Below, piece by piece: positions 21,450-33,470 of a DNA stretch of 64,000 nt. The stretch covers positions 372,001 to 436,000 of the forward strand of contig CAXKVR010000060.1 in assembly GCA_964058845.1 (NCBI GenBank), written 5' to 3'. A program made the translations under genes and the position numbers. The stretch's first letter is position 1. The number at the start of each line of letters is the position of its first letter. The notes below the pieces were generated by a model. It made no database searches. It had not been told where the DNA came from and saw nothing but the letters and a program-made list of their open reading frames with translations. Source of the DNA: Carex sylvatica (lineage: Eukaryota; Streptophyta; Magnoliopsida; Poales; Cyperaceae).

Positions 21450-24119
21450 TGTGACATTATGAATTTTATAATAAATATTTTATACTAACTGATTGAGTTA
21501 AGGCGTCACGAATCGAATTATAAATATAGAAAAACGGTCCAGTGCGGATGGATGACCCGCACTGCGGGTGGCTTCACCCGCACTGGGACAATTTTCCTTA
21601 ACGAATTCCTGTGATTTTCACTGGGTGCGGATGGTGGTGCGGATGGGCACACGCAGTGCGGGTGAGTTCTGTACTCTTCTGAAGTTGACGAATTTTCGCT
21701 AAGTACTGGATGCGGATGGGGATCCGCAGTGCGGATGATCGGTCCGCACTGGGATGTGTGTTTGCTATTTGCGCTGTGAGTGCGGCTGGACGGATCCGCA
21801 GTGCGGATGATTGATCCGCACTGGGGTGTGTTTGTTATTTGCGTAATGAATGCGGCTGGATGGATCCGCAGTGCGGATGGTTGGTCCGCACTGGGGTCTG
21901 TATTTCTGTTATTCTTGTTATTTTGAGGGACCTATTTGCAAAATGGATTAAATAAACATCTTCTCTCTTTCTCTTTCATCTTTTTAATAAATAAAAACTT
22001 TACATAAGGGCCTATTTGTAATAAATATTTTTAAGTTGTTAATAACTAAAAGTTGGAGGGTTATTTTGCAAAATTCCAAATATTAATAATCAAAACCTTT
22101 CTTCTCAATTCATTTCACCGAAGTATTGAAAAAAAATTCGTGAGCTAGGGCTTAGAGCAAACCAAAAGGGAAAGAGAGAGAGAGAGAGAGAAATTAAGCG
22201 CGGAATCTGATCGAACTGACCGGAAAATCGAGATTCGAGCTGAATTGACGATCCTTGATCGATTAGAAAGCTTCAATTTGGTATATATTTCTCCCTGGTA
22301 ATTTCTTGAAAAACCCTAATTTATTCGATTTATTCGATTTGTCATGATTTCGGTTGAAACTTGTGATTAGGGTTTCGTAATCGAGTTCTAGCTCGATTAG
22401 TTGTTAATTTGTGATAATTGATACGATTTATCTTCCTTTTCTCTTGGAAACCCTAATTTCATTTGATTTGTTATATTTTGGTCAAATTTGAAGTCGAATT
22501 TGATTTGAAATGTTATAACTCGATAATCGGATTGATTTGTTTGTGGAATTTGGAATTGAACTAGGGTTTTGGGGTTGGATTGAAATGGAAAGGAATTGTG
22601 ATAGTTTTAAGTGAAACTCTGGAAATTGTTGGAATTAATCGAGTTATAACTTCGTAAAACATATCGAGGCATGTTGTTTATTCAGAACTACCAATTGAAT
22701 TGGAATTCGAATTAGGGTTTGGTAATGGTGTTGACCTATCCGATATTAATCGAACGCGTTAATCGAATTTAACGTGTAAAATAGGTGGTAATCATACGAG
22801 GCAAAGGATTTCTGGATCATTCGAGACGCCTGAGCCTTAGTCGAGCGTGCTATTACTCAGGTGCGGGATTTCTGGACTTGTCTGATAGTTTATATTCAGA
22901 AATTAAACTGTGTTTTGATTCATGTAATTAAACTGTGTTTCGATTCATATGCATTGCATTGCCCAAATAAAGTGAAACTCGAATTGTTTAAATCTGATTG
23001 ATTTGCATGCTGGTATGGTTATTATTTGTGTTGATCTGAATGATCTGATTTTGGAATTAAAGTCACCGTGCTTTATATCACCATCGGTTGGTGGATATGG
23101 TATTATGGTCATCCACCGTGATGACGTCACCCAGGGGGTGAATCCGGATTTGTCAAGTCTATGCATGGACTGTGACGCTCAGTGTTCTAAAGCTTTAGAT
23201 CGTCTGACCTTCGGCAGTTCCCAGTACCGGTTGGGACGAAGGGTAAGTGACTTTGTACTATGATTTTGGATGTGGTGACTGTGTATCGGATGGCATTACC
23301 CAGGGGGTATTGCGTTTGGATGGTCAGTTGGATTTATATGGATTTTCCGGATATGAATTAGAACCAGACTTTTAATTAAACAGTTAAGCCTGTAACTACA
23401 GATGAGTGTCATGAGAAAAGGTTTTACCTGGTACAGCCGTCTGTAGGTGTCTGTAACCCTACAGATGAGTGGGAACGAATTGGGGTCCAGTTTGGTGGAA
23501 CATCTGTAGTTACTACCAGATATTCTGAAATCGAGTTAAACCAAATATTGTGTGCTTGAATTTTATCTTGGCAATTCCTGAATTTTGATTTCATTTGAAT
23601 AAATGTTGTCGGGTTTGTGTATTTATGTTTATATATGATTATAAACTGATTTGAGCTTTATTTGTGTTTACTTTTTGAATATAATCTTTGATTGCAAGTC
23701 CAGGGACGATTTGTGGCAATTTATCGCACTGAGAATTCAATTCTCATCCCCTCTTTTGGGTTACTTTTTCAGGTTCCGGTTCGGCGGATCCGAGAGAGAC
23801 ACGAGGTCGGTAGGCCTGGTTTTCACCGCTGCATTAGCTGTCTGGTATTGTGACTAGAGACATGTATAGATTTATGTTTTGATTGTATATATATATGTGT
23901 TCTCTATGTCATTTGGTGATACGTATCCATCGAGATACGGATTTTGTATGATATTACCTGACCAGTTGGGATTTGTGAACTATTTTTCTTAGTTATTTGT
24001 TGATTTTGTTGGTGTGTTTTACTTTCTATTATATCGTACTCGCCTTGTAGGCATACGGGCAACTGTATGTCTACGGCAGGAGGCACCCGTCACGCCTCGT
24101 GGGGCTGCGGGGTGTGACA
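21450..24119 (+). repeat. 5' LTR of the chromovirus
   Basis: 2670 bp, exactly the length of the 3' LTR. By eye I count four differences, all transitions, one each in the contexts AGCAAACC/AGCGAACC, GCGGGATT/GCGGGGTT, AACTATTT/AACTGTTT and TACTCGCC/TACTTGCC. Small ORFs inside it are not conserved genes. It contains a GTGCGG repeat cluster at 21540-21900 and a GA microsatellite near 22180. Confidence 0.95.
21540..21900. repeat. palindromic CCGCACTG/CAGTGCGG repeat cluster in the LTR
   Basis: Three tandem copies with a period near 70 bp (starting about 21721, 21792 and 21862) each contain GGATCCGCAGTGCGGATG followed by TCCGCACTGG. A related inverted cluster precedes them (21540-21587). The same cluster lies at 28516-28876 in the 3' LTR. 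The location in the upstream part of the LTR suggests an enhancer-like block (inference). Confidence 0.75.
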
Positions 24120-24133
24120 GGTCCTTCCCCGGT

Positions 24134-24151
24134 TGGTATCAGAGCATGGTT
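24134..24151 (+). other. primer binding site, initiator Met-tRNA
   Basis: TGGTATCAGAGCATGGTT begins 14 bases after the 5' LTR. Its first 12 bases are the usual complement of the 3' end of plant initiator Met-tRNA used by most plant LTR retrotransposons. Confidence 0.9.
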
Positions 24152-24295
24152 TAGAACCTGAACCAGACTTATTTGGATACGAGAGTGGTATACGTATTAA
24201 TGGGGTCGTCGCGACTATACGAATTTCGTATGATAAGTAAGGAATATCGAATGTTATAAACTAACTTTGTTTATTCAGAAAATGGAAATATATCG

Positions 24296-27200
24296 ATGAT
24301 TGTTGATACTCCGACTGTTACGGAGTTGCAATCTATGATGGATTATGCGGAGCAGGTAGAGATGCATGGTAAGCGGAGGAAAGAGCAACTGACTGAGAGA
24401 AATGTAAAACAGAAGGATGCTCAGAGTTGGCAAATGTCGAGGTCGAGGGGAGGACCATCATTTGCTAGACCCCCTCGGTCGAATATGGCACCGAGACCCC
24501 CGTTTAGACAGATCTCTATGCCGGGTTTTAGACCGGTGATTCCTTCGCAATGGTGCCGATTGTGCAATCAAGCGCACGACGAGGTGGAGTGTAGGCGCAA
24601 GGCTAGCGCTTGTTTCGTATGTGGCAGCGCGGGACATTGGGCGAGGGAGTGCCCGAATGCGCTTATGAGGATGCCAGGCGCTGGTAGCGCGGGAGGGTCC
24701 GCTAGCGTTGGGCGCGGAGCGCCAACGTGGCGTGGACGTGGTGCATCTCAAGCTGGCGGGGCTAACGCTAGCAGGGCTAGCAGCGCCGGTAGCATCGGCA
24801 GGGTTAGCGGCACTGGCAGCGTCGGCAGGAACGACGGCAGGGCGGCGGCGAATGCGCTTAACATTGCTGGAACTTCGCGTAACGCTGCAACTGCGCTGGG
24901 AGATGGCCAGACTGACGTCATGACAGGTATACTCTCTATATCTGATCAGGATGCGTATTGTTTGATTGATACGGGGTGCAGCCATTCTATTGTGTCGAGG
25001 GAATTGGTAGAAAAAGGGAGTTGGGCAATTGAGACATGTAATCAAGTTGTAAATGTTCAAACCCCGTTTGGTTCAACTGATCAAGGAATCACTTTATGCC
25101 GAAACCGAAAGATTAAGATAGATGGGAGGGAGTTCGAGGCGGACTTGTTGGTGATGGAGATTATCGGTTACGACGTGTTATTGGGTATGGACTGGTTGAC
25201 GAGACACGCTGCTACTATTGATTGTCCGCATCGTCGGATTCATTTCGCGAATTCAAGAGGTATGTCTTGCATACTCAATTGTAGAGAAATTGGGAAACTA
25301 ACACCGTGTATTTCGGCTGTAGAGATGAAACATTTGTTAGAATCAGGGTGTGATGCTTACTTGGCGGCTGTGGTTTATGCGTCTGCGGCAGTTCCAGAAA
25401 TCAGCACCATTCCGGTGGTTTCGGAATTTGTGGATGTATTTCCGGAAGAGATTGTAGGGTTGCCACCTGAACGAGAAGTGGAGTTCGGTATCGAACTGGT
25501 ACCGGGCACAACACCGATTTCAAAAGCGCCGTATCGAATGGCACCGGCAGAACTGAAAGAACTCAAGGCACAGTTGGAAGATATGTTGGAGAATGGATTT
25601 ATCAGACCTAGCACGTCGCCATGGGGCGCGCCAGTGTTGTTTGTCAAGAAGAAAGATGGAACATTGCGATTATGTATTGATTACCGCGAGCTGAATAAGG
25701 TAACTGTGAAAAATAAATATCCGTTACCTCGGATTGACGATCTGTTTGATCAGTTACAGGGATCCTCAATATATTCAAAGATTGATCTGAGAACAGGGTA
25801 TCACCAGTTGAGAATACGACCGAGCGATGTCGATAAGACAGCGTTCCGTACAAGGTACGGGCATTATGAATACCTGGTTATGCCGTTTGGGCTGACGAAC
25901 GCACCGGCAGCGTTCATGGACTTGATGCACCGTGTGTTTCACGATCTGTTGGATTCTACAGTTGTGGTGTTCATTGATGATATACTGGTGTATTCGCGTT
26001 CGCGAGAAGAACATGAGGTACATCTTAGAATTGTATTGCAAAGATTGCGTGAACATCAGTTATTCGCAAAGTTGTCGAAATGTGAATTTTGGTTGGAGGA
26101 AGTTACATTTTTGGGGCATGTGGTTTCTGGAAAAGGGTTAGCGGTGGATTCCGAAAAGATTCGAGCTGTGACAGATTGGAAAAGGCCGGAGACAGTTACT
26201 GAAATTCGCAGCTTTCTGGGGTTAGCCGGGTACTACAGGAGATTTGTACTCGGGTTTTCGCGGTTAGCCGCGCCACTTACAAAATTGTTGCACAAAGGCG
26301 TGAAATTTGATTGGGGTACTGCGCAAGATAAAAGTTTTGAGGAATTAAAGAGTCGGCTGGTATCCGCGCCAATCCTTGCTATGCCGACTGCTGATAAAGA
26401 GTACACGGTTTATACCGATGCATCTCGATTGGGTTTGGGTTGCGTATTGATGCAAGATGATCATGTAATTGCCTACGCATCTCGGCAATTGCGACCGCAC
26501 GAGCAAAACTACCCGACGCATGATTTGGAGTTAGCGGCGGTGATATTTGCGCTGAAGATTTGGCGGCATTACTTGTATGGCGTGAAATGCCGAATCTATA
26601 CTGATCATCAAAGTCTGAAATACATCTTCACGCAAAGGGAGTTAAATTTGAGACAAAGGCGGTGGTTAGAATTAATGAAAGACTATGACTTGGATATCCA
26701 GTATCATGCAGGAAAAGCGAACAGTGTAGCAGATGCGTTGAGCAGAAAAAGTCAGGTAAACCTGGCGTCGGTGATTACAAGTGAAACTCATCTTCTCGAG
26801 GAAATGCGCAGAATGGAAATACATGTTGGCGCGTCACGCGAATTAGCGTTGGAAGTTGCATCTAAATGTAATAGAAGTGAGGTTGGGACTAGCGCAACTG
26901 CAATTGCGTCGGTTGTGCTAGCAGCGGTTGAAATTCGATCGGAATTACACGAGCAGATTCGTGCAAAGCAACAGAATGATCCGAGATGTCAGAAATTCAA
27001 ACTGCACTATGAGTCAAACGCTGATTCACCGTTTCAAGTTCAAGGAGATGGCATTTTGCGGTTTCACGACCGCATTTGTGTACCAAGTAATTCGGAGTTG
27101 AAAGATCTGATTTTGTCAGAGGCGCACAATTCGGGATACGCTATCCATCCGGGAGAGGTAAAAATGTATCAAGATCTAAAGAAGTATTTTTGGTGGCCAA

Positions 27201-28375
27201 AGATGAAAAAGGAAGTACAAAGGTACGTTGAAAAGTGTCAAATATGTCAGCAAGTTAAAGCGGATCGGCAGAGAAAAGCAGGATTGCTAAGACCGCTGGA
27301 AATACCTACAAGGAAATTTGAATCAATCACAATGGATTTCGTAAGTGGATTTCCGAGAACTGTCGGAAGGTATAATACAGTTTGGGTGATTGTGGATCGG
27401 TTAACGAAGATAGCGCATTTCATTCCTCTTCGAATTGAAACATCTGGGCCAGAATTGGCGGAATTGTTCCTGAAATATCAGTTCAAGTACCATGGTTGCT
27501 CGCGCAATATTATTTCTGACCGAGATCCTCGGTTCACTTCTCATTTCTGGGAGAGTTTTCAAGAAACAATGGGTACCAAGTTGAGATTTAGCACTGCGCA
27601 CCATCCTCAGACTGACGGTCAGTCTGAGCGCACTATTCAGACGCTGGAAGACATGTTGCGCTCCTGCGCGCTAAGTTTACAAGGTTCGTGGGTTGATCAT
27701 TTGTATCTGGTGGAGTTTGCGTATAACAACAGTTATCATTCGAGCATTGGTATGTCACCGCAAGAGGCGCTGACAGGGCAGCAGTGCCGTACTCCATTGT
27801 GGTGGGGACCAGCGGGTACCTATCCACCTACAGGGCCGCAAATGTTAGAAGAAATTGCTGAGAAAACGAAGATGGTTCTGAGTCGGCTCAAATCGGCTCA
27901 AGAAAGGCAAAAGAAATATGCGGATATTCACCGAAGACCGTTGGAATTTCAAGAAAGTGATCACGTATGGCTTCGAGTTTCGCCTGTCAGAGGCGTGCAT
28001 CGATTTGGTGTTTCGGGCAAGCTAAGTCCTCGATATATTGGGCCATTCCAGATTTTGCGACGAGTTGGACCGGTTGCATACGAGCTTGCACTACCACCAG
28101 CGTTAGACCGGGTTCATCCGGTATTCCATGTATCACAGCTACGCAGATATGTGCGAGATCCGTCGCATTGTATTGATCACTCGGGTTTACACGTACAAGA
28201 TGATCTGACATATCAAGAAGAACCAATGCAGATATTGGATCGAAAAGAGCAACGGCTACGAAGTAAAGTGATTCGGCTCGTGTTGGTAAAATGGGGACGC
28301 CATTCCGATAAGGAAGCGACGTGGGAGCTCGAAGAGAGCATCCGAGAAAAGTATCCGGAGTTATTCGACAATTAA
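24296..28375 (+). CDS. chromovirus gag-pol polyprotein lacking the capsid region
   Basis: 1359 residues in one frame. The N-terminus holds only the Gag tail: a CX2CX3HX4C cluster ([13 protein letters not shown]) followed by a canonical zinc knuckle CX2CX4HX4C ([14 protein letters not shown]), then an A/G/S-rich linker. The protease has DTG at 225-227. The reverse transcriptase has FIDD at 559-562. RNase H shows aspartates at 708 and 770. Integrase has an HHCC finger and a D1014-D1075-E1111 triad, spaced 60 and 35. The last 50 or so residues form a chromodomain ([12 protein letters not shown]...EATWE). The usual capsid part (about 300 residues) is missing. Only 145 bp separate the PBS from this frame, and that gap encodes no Gag-like sequence, so particle assembly would need Gag supplied by another element. 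The first codon used here is simply the first ATG. Confidence 0.93.
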   Translation: MIVDTPTVTELQSMMDYAEQVEMHGKRRKEQLTERNVKQKDAQSWQMSRSRGGPSFARPPRSNMAPRPPFRQISMPGFRPVIPSQWCRLCNQAHDEVECRRKASACFVCGSAGHWARECPNALMRMPGAGSAGGSASVGRGAPTWRGRGASQAGGANASRASSAGSIGRVSGTGSVGRNDGRAAANALNIAGTSRNAATALGDGQTDVMTGILSISDQDAYCLIDTGCSHSIVSRELVEKGSWAIETCNQVVNVQTPFGSTDQGITLCRNRKIKIDGREFEADLLVMEIIGYDVLLGMDWLTRHAATIDCPHRRIHFANSRGMSCILNCREIGKLTPCISAVEMKHLLESGCDAYLAAVVYASAAVPEISTIPVVSEFVDVFPEEIVGLPPEREVEFGIELVPGTTPISKAPYRMAPAELKELKAQLEDMLENGFIRPSTSPWGAPVLFVKKKDGTLRLCIDYRELNKVTVKNKYPLPRIDDLFDQLQGSSIYSKIDLRTGYHQLRIRPSDVDKTAFRTRYGHYEYLVMPFGLTNAPAAFMDLMHRVFHDLLDSTVVVFIDDILVYSRSREEHEVHLRIVLQRLREHQLFAKLSKCEFWLEEVTFLGHVVSGKGLAVDSEKIRAVTDWKRPETVTEIRSFLGLAGYYRRFVLGFSRLAAPLTKLLHKGVKFDWGTAQDKSFEELKSRLVSAPILAMPTADKEYTVYTDASRLGLGCVLMQDDHVIAYASRQLRPHEQNYPTHDLELAAVIFALKIWRHYLYGVKCRIYTDHQSLKYIFTQRELNLRQRRWLELMKDYDLDIQYHAGKANSVADALSRKSQVNLASVITSETHLLEEMRRMEIHVGASRELALEVASKCNRSEVGTSATAIASVVLAAVEIRSELHEQIRAKQQNDPRCQKFKLHYESNADSPFQVQGDGILRFHDRICVPSNSELKDLILSEAHNSGYAIHPGEVKMYQDLKKYFWWPKMKKEVQRYVEKCQICQQVKADRQRKAGLLRPLEIPTRKFESITMDFVSGFPRTVGRYNTVWVIVDRLTKIAHFIPLRIETSGPELAELFLKYQFKYHGCSRNIISDRDPRFTSHFWESFQETMGTKLRFSTAHHPQTDGQSERTIQTLEDMLRSCALSLQGSWVDHLYLVEFAYNNSYHSSIGMSPQEALTGQQCRTPLWWGPAGTYPPTGPQMLEEIAEKTKMVLSRLKSAQERQKKYADIHRRPLEFQESDHVWLRVSPVRGVHRFGVSGKLSPRYIGPFQILRRVGPVAYELALPPALDRVHPVFHVSQLRRYVRDPSHCIDHSGLHVQDDLTYQEEPMQILDRKEQRLRSKVIRLVLVKWGRHSDKEATWELEESIREKYPELFDN

Positions 28376-28412
28376 GGTACGAATCAAGTTCAGCGGACTG
28401 AACTTCATTTTA

Positions 28413-28425
28413 AGGGGGGGAGAAA
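28413..28425 (+). other. polypurine tract
   Basis: AAGGGGGGGAGAAA-type purine run immediately before the 3' LTR, the expected plus-strand primer for reverse transcription. Confidence 0.85.
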
Positions 28426-31095
28426 TGTGACATTATGAATTTTATAATAAATATTTTATACTAACTGATTGAGTTAAGGCGTCACGAATCGAATTATAAA
28501 TATAGAAAAACGGTCCAGTGCGGATGGATGACCCGCACTGCGGGTGGCTTCACCCGCACTGGGACAATTTTCCTTAACGAATTCCTGTGATTTTCACTGG
28601 GTGCGGATGGTGGTGCGGATGGGCACACGCAGTGCGGGTGAGTTCTGTACTCTTCTGAAGTTGACGAATTTTCGCTAAGTACTGGATGCGGATGGGGATC
28701 CGCAGTGCGGATGATCGGTCCGCACTGGGATGTGTGTTTGCTATTTGCGCTGTGAGTGCGGCTGGACGGATCCGCAGTGCGGATGATTGATCCGCACTGG
28801 GGTGTGTTTGTTATTTGCGTAATGAATGCGGCTGGATGGATCCGCAGTGCGGATGGTTGGTCCGCACTGGGGTCTGTATTTCTGTTATTCTTGTTATTTT
28901 GAGGGACCTATTTGCAAAATGGATTAAATAAACATCTTCTCTCTTTCTCTTTCATCTTTTTAATAAATAAAAACTTTACATAAGGGCCTATTTGTAATAA
29001 ATATTTTTAAGTTGTTAATAACTAAAAGTTGGAGGGTTATTTTGCAAAATTCCAAATATTAATAATCAAAACCTTTCTTCTCAATTCATTTCACCGAAGT
29101 ATTGAAAAAAAATTCGTGAGCTAGGGCTTAGAGCGAACCAAAAGGGAAAGAGAGAGAGAGAGAGAGAAATTAAGCGCGGAATCTGATCGAACTGACCGGA
29201 AAATCGAGATTCGAGCTGAATTGACGATCCTTGATCGATTAGAAAGCTTCAATTTGGTATATATTTCTCCCTGGTAATTTCTTGAAAAACCCTAATTTAT
29301 TCGATTTATTCGATTTGTCATGATTTCGGTTGAAACTTGTGATTAGGGTTTCGTAATCGAGTTCTAGCTCGATTAGTTGTTAATTTGTGATAATTGATAC
29401 GATTTATCTTCCTTTTCTCTTGGAAACCCTAATTTCATTTGATTTGTTATATTTTGGTCAAATTTGAAGTCGAATTTGATTTGAAATGTTATAACTCGAT
29501 AATCGGATTGATTTGTTTGTGGAATTTGGAATTGAACTAGGGTTTTGGGGTTGGATTGAAATGGAAAGGAATTGTGATAGTTTTAAGTGAAACTCTGGAA
29601 ATTGTTGGAATTAATCGAGTTATAACTTCGTAAAACATATCGAGGCATGTTGTTTATTCAGAACTACCAATTGAATTGGAATTCGAATTAGGGTTTGGTA
29701 ATGGTGTTGACCTATCCGATATTAATCGAACGCGTTAATCGAATTTAACGTGTAAAATAGGTGGTAATCATACGAGGCAAAGGATTTCTGGATCATTCGA
29801 GACGCCTGAGCCTTAGTCGAGCGTGCTATTACTCAGGTGCGGGGTTTCTGGACTTGTCTGATAGTTTATATTCAGAAATTAAACTGTGTTTTGATTCATG
29901 TAATTAAACTGTGTTTCGATTCATATGCATTGCATTGCCCAAATAAAGTGAAACTCGAATTGTTTAAATCTGATTGATTTGCATGCTGGTATGGTTATTA
30001 TTTGTGTTGATCTGAATGATCTGATTTTGGAATTAAAGTCACCGTGCTTTATATCACCATCGGTTGGTGGATATGGTATTATGGTCATCCACCGTGATGA
30101 CGTCACCCAGGGGGTGAATCCGGATTTGTCAAGTCTATGCATGGACTGTGACGCTCAGTGTTCTAAAGCTTTAGATCGTCTGACCTTCGGCAGTTCCCAG
30201 TACCGGTTGGGACGAAGGGTAAGTGACTTTGTACTATGATTTTGGATGTGGTGACTGTGTATCGGATGGCATTACCCAGGGGGTATTGCGTTTGGATGGT
30301 CAGTTGGATTTATATGGATTTTCCGGATATGAATTAGAACCAGACTTTTAATTAAACAGTTAAGCCTGTAACTACAGATGAGTGTCATGAGAAAAGGTTT
30401 TACCTGGTACAGCCGTCTGTAGGTGTCTGTAACCCTACAGATGAGTGGGAACGAATTGGGGTCCAGTTTGGTGGAACATCTGTAGTTACTACCAGATATT
30501 CTGAAATCGAGTTAAACCAAATATTGTGTGCTTGAATTTTATCTTGGCAATTCCTGAATTTTGATTTCATTTGAATAAATGTTGTCGGGTTTGTGTATTT
30601 ATGTTTATATATGATTATAAACTGATTTGAGCTTTATTTGTGTTTACTTTTTGAATATAATCTTTGATTGCAAGTCCAGGGACGATTTGTGGCAATTTAT
30701 CGCACTGAGAATTCAATTCTCATCCCCTCTTTTGGGTTACTTTTTCAGGTTCCGGTTCGGCGGATCCGAGAGAGACACGAGGTCGGTAGGCCTGGTTTTC
30801 ACCGCTGCATTAGCTGTCTGGTATTGTGACTAGAGACATGTATAGATTTATGTTTTGATTGTATATATATATGTGTTCTCTATGTCATTTGGTGATACGT
30901 ATCCATCGAGATACGGATTTTGTATGATATTACCTGACCAGTTGGGATTTGTGAACTGTTTTTCTTAGTTATTTGTTGATTTTGTTGGTGTGTTTTACTT
31001 TCTATTATATCGTACTTGCCTTGTAGGCATACGGGCAACTGTATGTCTACGGCAGGAGGCACCCGTCACGCCTCGTGGGGCTGCGGGGTGTGACA
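28426..31095 (+). repeat. 3' LTR of the chromovirus
   Basis: 2670 bp with no length difference from the 5' LTR. It ends GGGGTGTGACA, directly followed by hAT transposase sequence. See the 5' LTR entry for the four differences. Confidence 0.95.
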
Positions 31096-32347
31096 CCGTA
31101 AAACTATTGATAATTAAATTTAAGAATGCCCTCAACCACATTGTTTCAAACCAAGAAAGAAAACAACAGTTTGCTGCATTATGCGTCACCTATAGATTGA
31201 GTAAGTTGAAGGTACCTTGGGATATAGATACCCGTTGGAACTCAACATATAGGTTGTTGAACCGATGCCTTCCCTACAAAGCTGTCATAGGTGAGTTTTT
31301 GAGAAGCTCCAACCCCGAGGCATTGCAATTCGAACTCATTGACGAAGAATGGGATAAACTGCAAAGGCTTAGCAAATTCCTTGGAATCTTTTTTACTGCA
31401 ACAGTTCAACTATCATGCTCGTACTCACCGACGTCGTTTGAGTTGCTGAGACATCTCTATGAAATCTCCAAGGTGTATTGCGAATTAGAACAATCTGAAA
31501 TCTATGATGCATCTCTCACGCCAATTGTAGATGCCATGAAACAAAAATTCCTAAAATATTGGGAAGATGTACCTCTCCTAGCCATTATCGCAAACTGCCT
31601 CCACCCGGCATACAAGAAGTTTTACACGATCAAAGTAGTTGAGAGGTACAAACAGAATTTACATTTAGACTCAACCGGAGTGTAGGCTTACGTGAATTCG
31701 AAGTTCGATGAGATGTTTAACATATACCACTCAAGAATGAGTGACAACCGAAACCCAGCTTCGTCCCGTCCGGCCCCTAGGTATGAATATAAATATACAT
31801 GTGTTTTCAATCTTTATTATTTATAATATCTACATTATTTGTCCACTAATTTTTTTAATTGTTAAATAGTTCCACTACTAGGAGCACTAGCAGTGGTGGA
31901 TTATTAGCAGATTTTCAGTCGGAGAGCCAACCGCACACATCCGCAAACGAGTTATTGGGGTATATATCGATGATCAATGAAAGTGAAGAAGGACTTGACG
32001 TGATGGCATGGTGGAGGAGGAATCAAAGTTCCTTGCCAACGCTGGCTATGATGGCCCGCGATGTATTTGCTGTGCCCGTATCAACCGTCCCTTCTGAAAG
32101 TTGTTTCAGTTCGGCGAACAGGATTCTCTCCGATAAACGAAGTAAGTTGGGTGCACATGTTTTTGAGAGACTTGTGTGCTTGAAGGATTGGATTGCTGCT
32201 GAAGAGCGTACGCAACATGTGCCTCAACAACCATCATCATCTGAAGCCGACACTGAAGAAAGCGGTACCGAGGTGCGACGTGAGGCTAATTCTGATTCTG
32301 ACGGTGCCGAAGAGAGCGAACAATGGTATATGAATCCAAACTACTAA
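31096..32347 (+). pseudogene. hAT D transposase, 3' half (catalytic C part and dimerisation domain)
   Basis: The frame resumes after the LTR with LLIIKFKNALNHI and continues through the RWNSTYRLLNRCLPYK segment characteristic of hAT transposases. It meets an in-frame TAG at 31683-31685 and reaches a probable donor at 31781 (CCCTAG|GTATGA). After an 89-bp intron (acceptor TTAAATAG ending 31869) the phase is preserved. The last exon encodes the hATC dimerisation domain (WWRRNQSSLPTLAMMARD, SESCFSSANRILSDKRSKL), an acidic tail and a stop at 32345-32347. The element therefore carries two nonsense codons in addition to the retrotransposon. Confidence 0.88.
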
Positions 32348-32984
32348 ATAGGTAGTGTCGGTATAAATTTCTAACATCTTTTAATCTTTATGGTTATTTT
32401 TTAAATTATAAATTTCTAAACATTTCAATTAGTTTTTAAGTTATCTATTTTAAAGAAGAATTACTAACAAAAAAAAAGTTAGAACTCCGCCTATGTTATT
32501 TTACATAGCCGGTCCCAAGCCCGGAATTAAGGAGGAGGGTAACTTTTATTTTTTAATCTATTATTTTAAAATTATTCATAAATATTTTTAAAGTAATTGA
32601 TTTAAGAAATTTTTTATTTTTATTTTATTCTTTTAAAGTAAAAGATTTAATTATATTTTTGATTTATATTTTATGTAACCTATTAAAAATAAATGAACGT
32701 TTATAAAATATATTATAGATATAAATAAATTATGAAACTATATAATTAGAATGAAAATTTGAAAATAAAATAAAATGACTGGTGTAATTGTGTAAAGAAA
32801 TAAATAAATACATTTGTATTTAGCCGAATAAATATACAAATTTTCGCATGAATATTTTTTATATATAAGTTACAAATTTTATTTATTTATATACACTATT
32901 TGATATTTAACTATTTTGATTTTAAAAGTCGAATTATAAACACGTAATAATATTCGTACAACACCGTAAAAAAATACCGTAAAA
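32348..32984. other. 3' non-coding part of hAT D
   Basis: AT-rich sequence between the transposase stop and the right subterminal arrays. No gene, and no tandem structure beyond scattered A/T runs, was seen. Confidence 0.6.
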
Positions 32985-33240
32985 AAAAAGAAAAAAAAAA
33001 ACAGAAAAAAAACAGAAAAAAAAAACAGAAAAAAAAACAGAAAAAAAAAACAGAAAAAAAAAACAGAAAAAAAAACCAGAAAAATAAAACAGAAAAAAAA
33101 CATAAAACTAAACATAAAAAAAAAAGAAAAAAAAAACCGAAAAAAAAAGGACAAAAAAAACCGAAAAAAAAACAGACAAAAAACCCAGAGAAAAACAGAA
33201 AAAAAAAAAACAGGAAAAAAGAAAAAAAAAAAAAAAAAAA
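32985..33240. repeat. (A7-10)CAG array, inverse counterpart of the left minisatellite
   Basis: About 20 units of AAAAAAACAGAAA / AAAACCGAAA. On the minus strand this reads CTGTTTTTT, the unit of the array at 18530-20062. F-rich minus-strand ORFs here are artefacts of low complexity. Confidence 0.8.
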
Positions 33241-33470
33241 AAACCGGACCGGACCGGGTACCCGACCCGGACCGGGTACCATACCCGGACCGCCCTACCC
33301 GTGCCGGGTACCACGGACACGGGTAAAACTCGGGTCGGGTACGGTTTTTGAAAATTATACCCGAGTATACCCGCCCCGAGATACCCGTTTACCCGACCTA
33401 CCCGTACCCGACCAAACCCGTGGCCCGACCCCGGATAAACCCGGTCCGTCCGGACCCGGTCCGAGAGCAC
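33241..33470. repeat. right subterminal ACCCG/ACCGGGT array of hAT D
   Basis: Clustered ACCCG, GGACC and GGGTACC motifs mirror the left array at 17634-18056. The array abuts the right terminus CACAGCCCTA. Confidence 0.85.

Larger units (their letters stand above)
21450..31095 (+). mobile_element. Ty3/gypsy chromovirus (Tekay/Del-like), complete LTR pair, capsid-less
   Basis: Two 2670-bp direct LTRs (21450-24119, 28426-31095) flank a PBS, one long gag-pol frame and a polypurine tract. Domain order PR-RT-RNaseH-INT-chromodomain identifies a chromovirus. LTRs begin TGTGACATTATG and end GGGTGTGACA. The insertion splits the hAT transposase. The 5-bp flanks CCAAA and CCGTA agree at only 3 of 5 positions. 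Removing one flank together with the element restores hAT frame continuity and family spacing. LTR near-identity implies a very recent insertion. Confidence 0.95.

Noticed and set aside
22945..23263. ORFs of 73 and 86 codons duplicated at 29921-30239
   Set aside because: They lie in both LTRs, so the apparent conservation is LTR duplication only. No protein family is recognised.
24458..25060. 200-codon minus-strand ORF
   Set aside because: Antisense shadow of the A/G/S-rich Gag linker and protease region.
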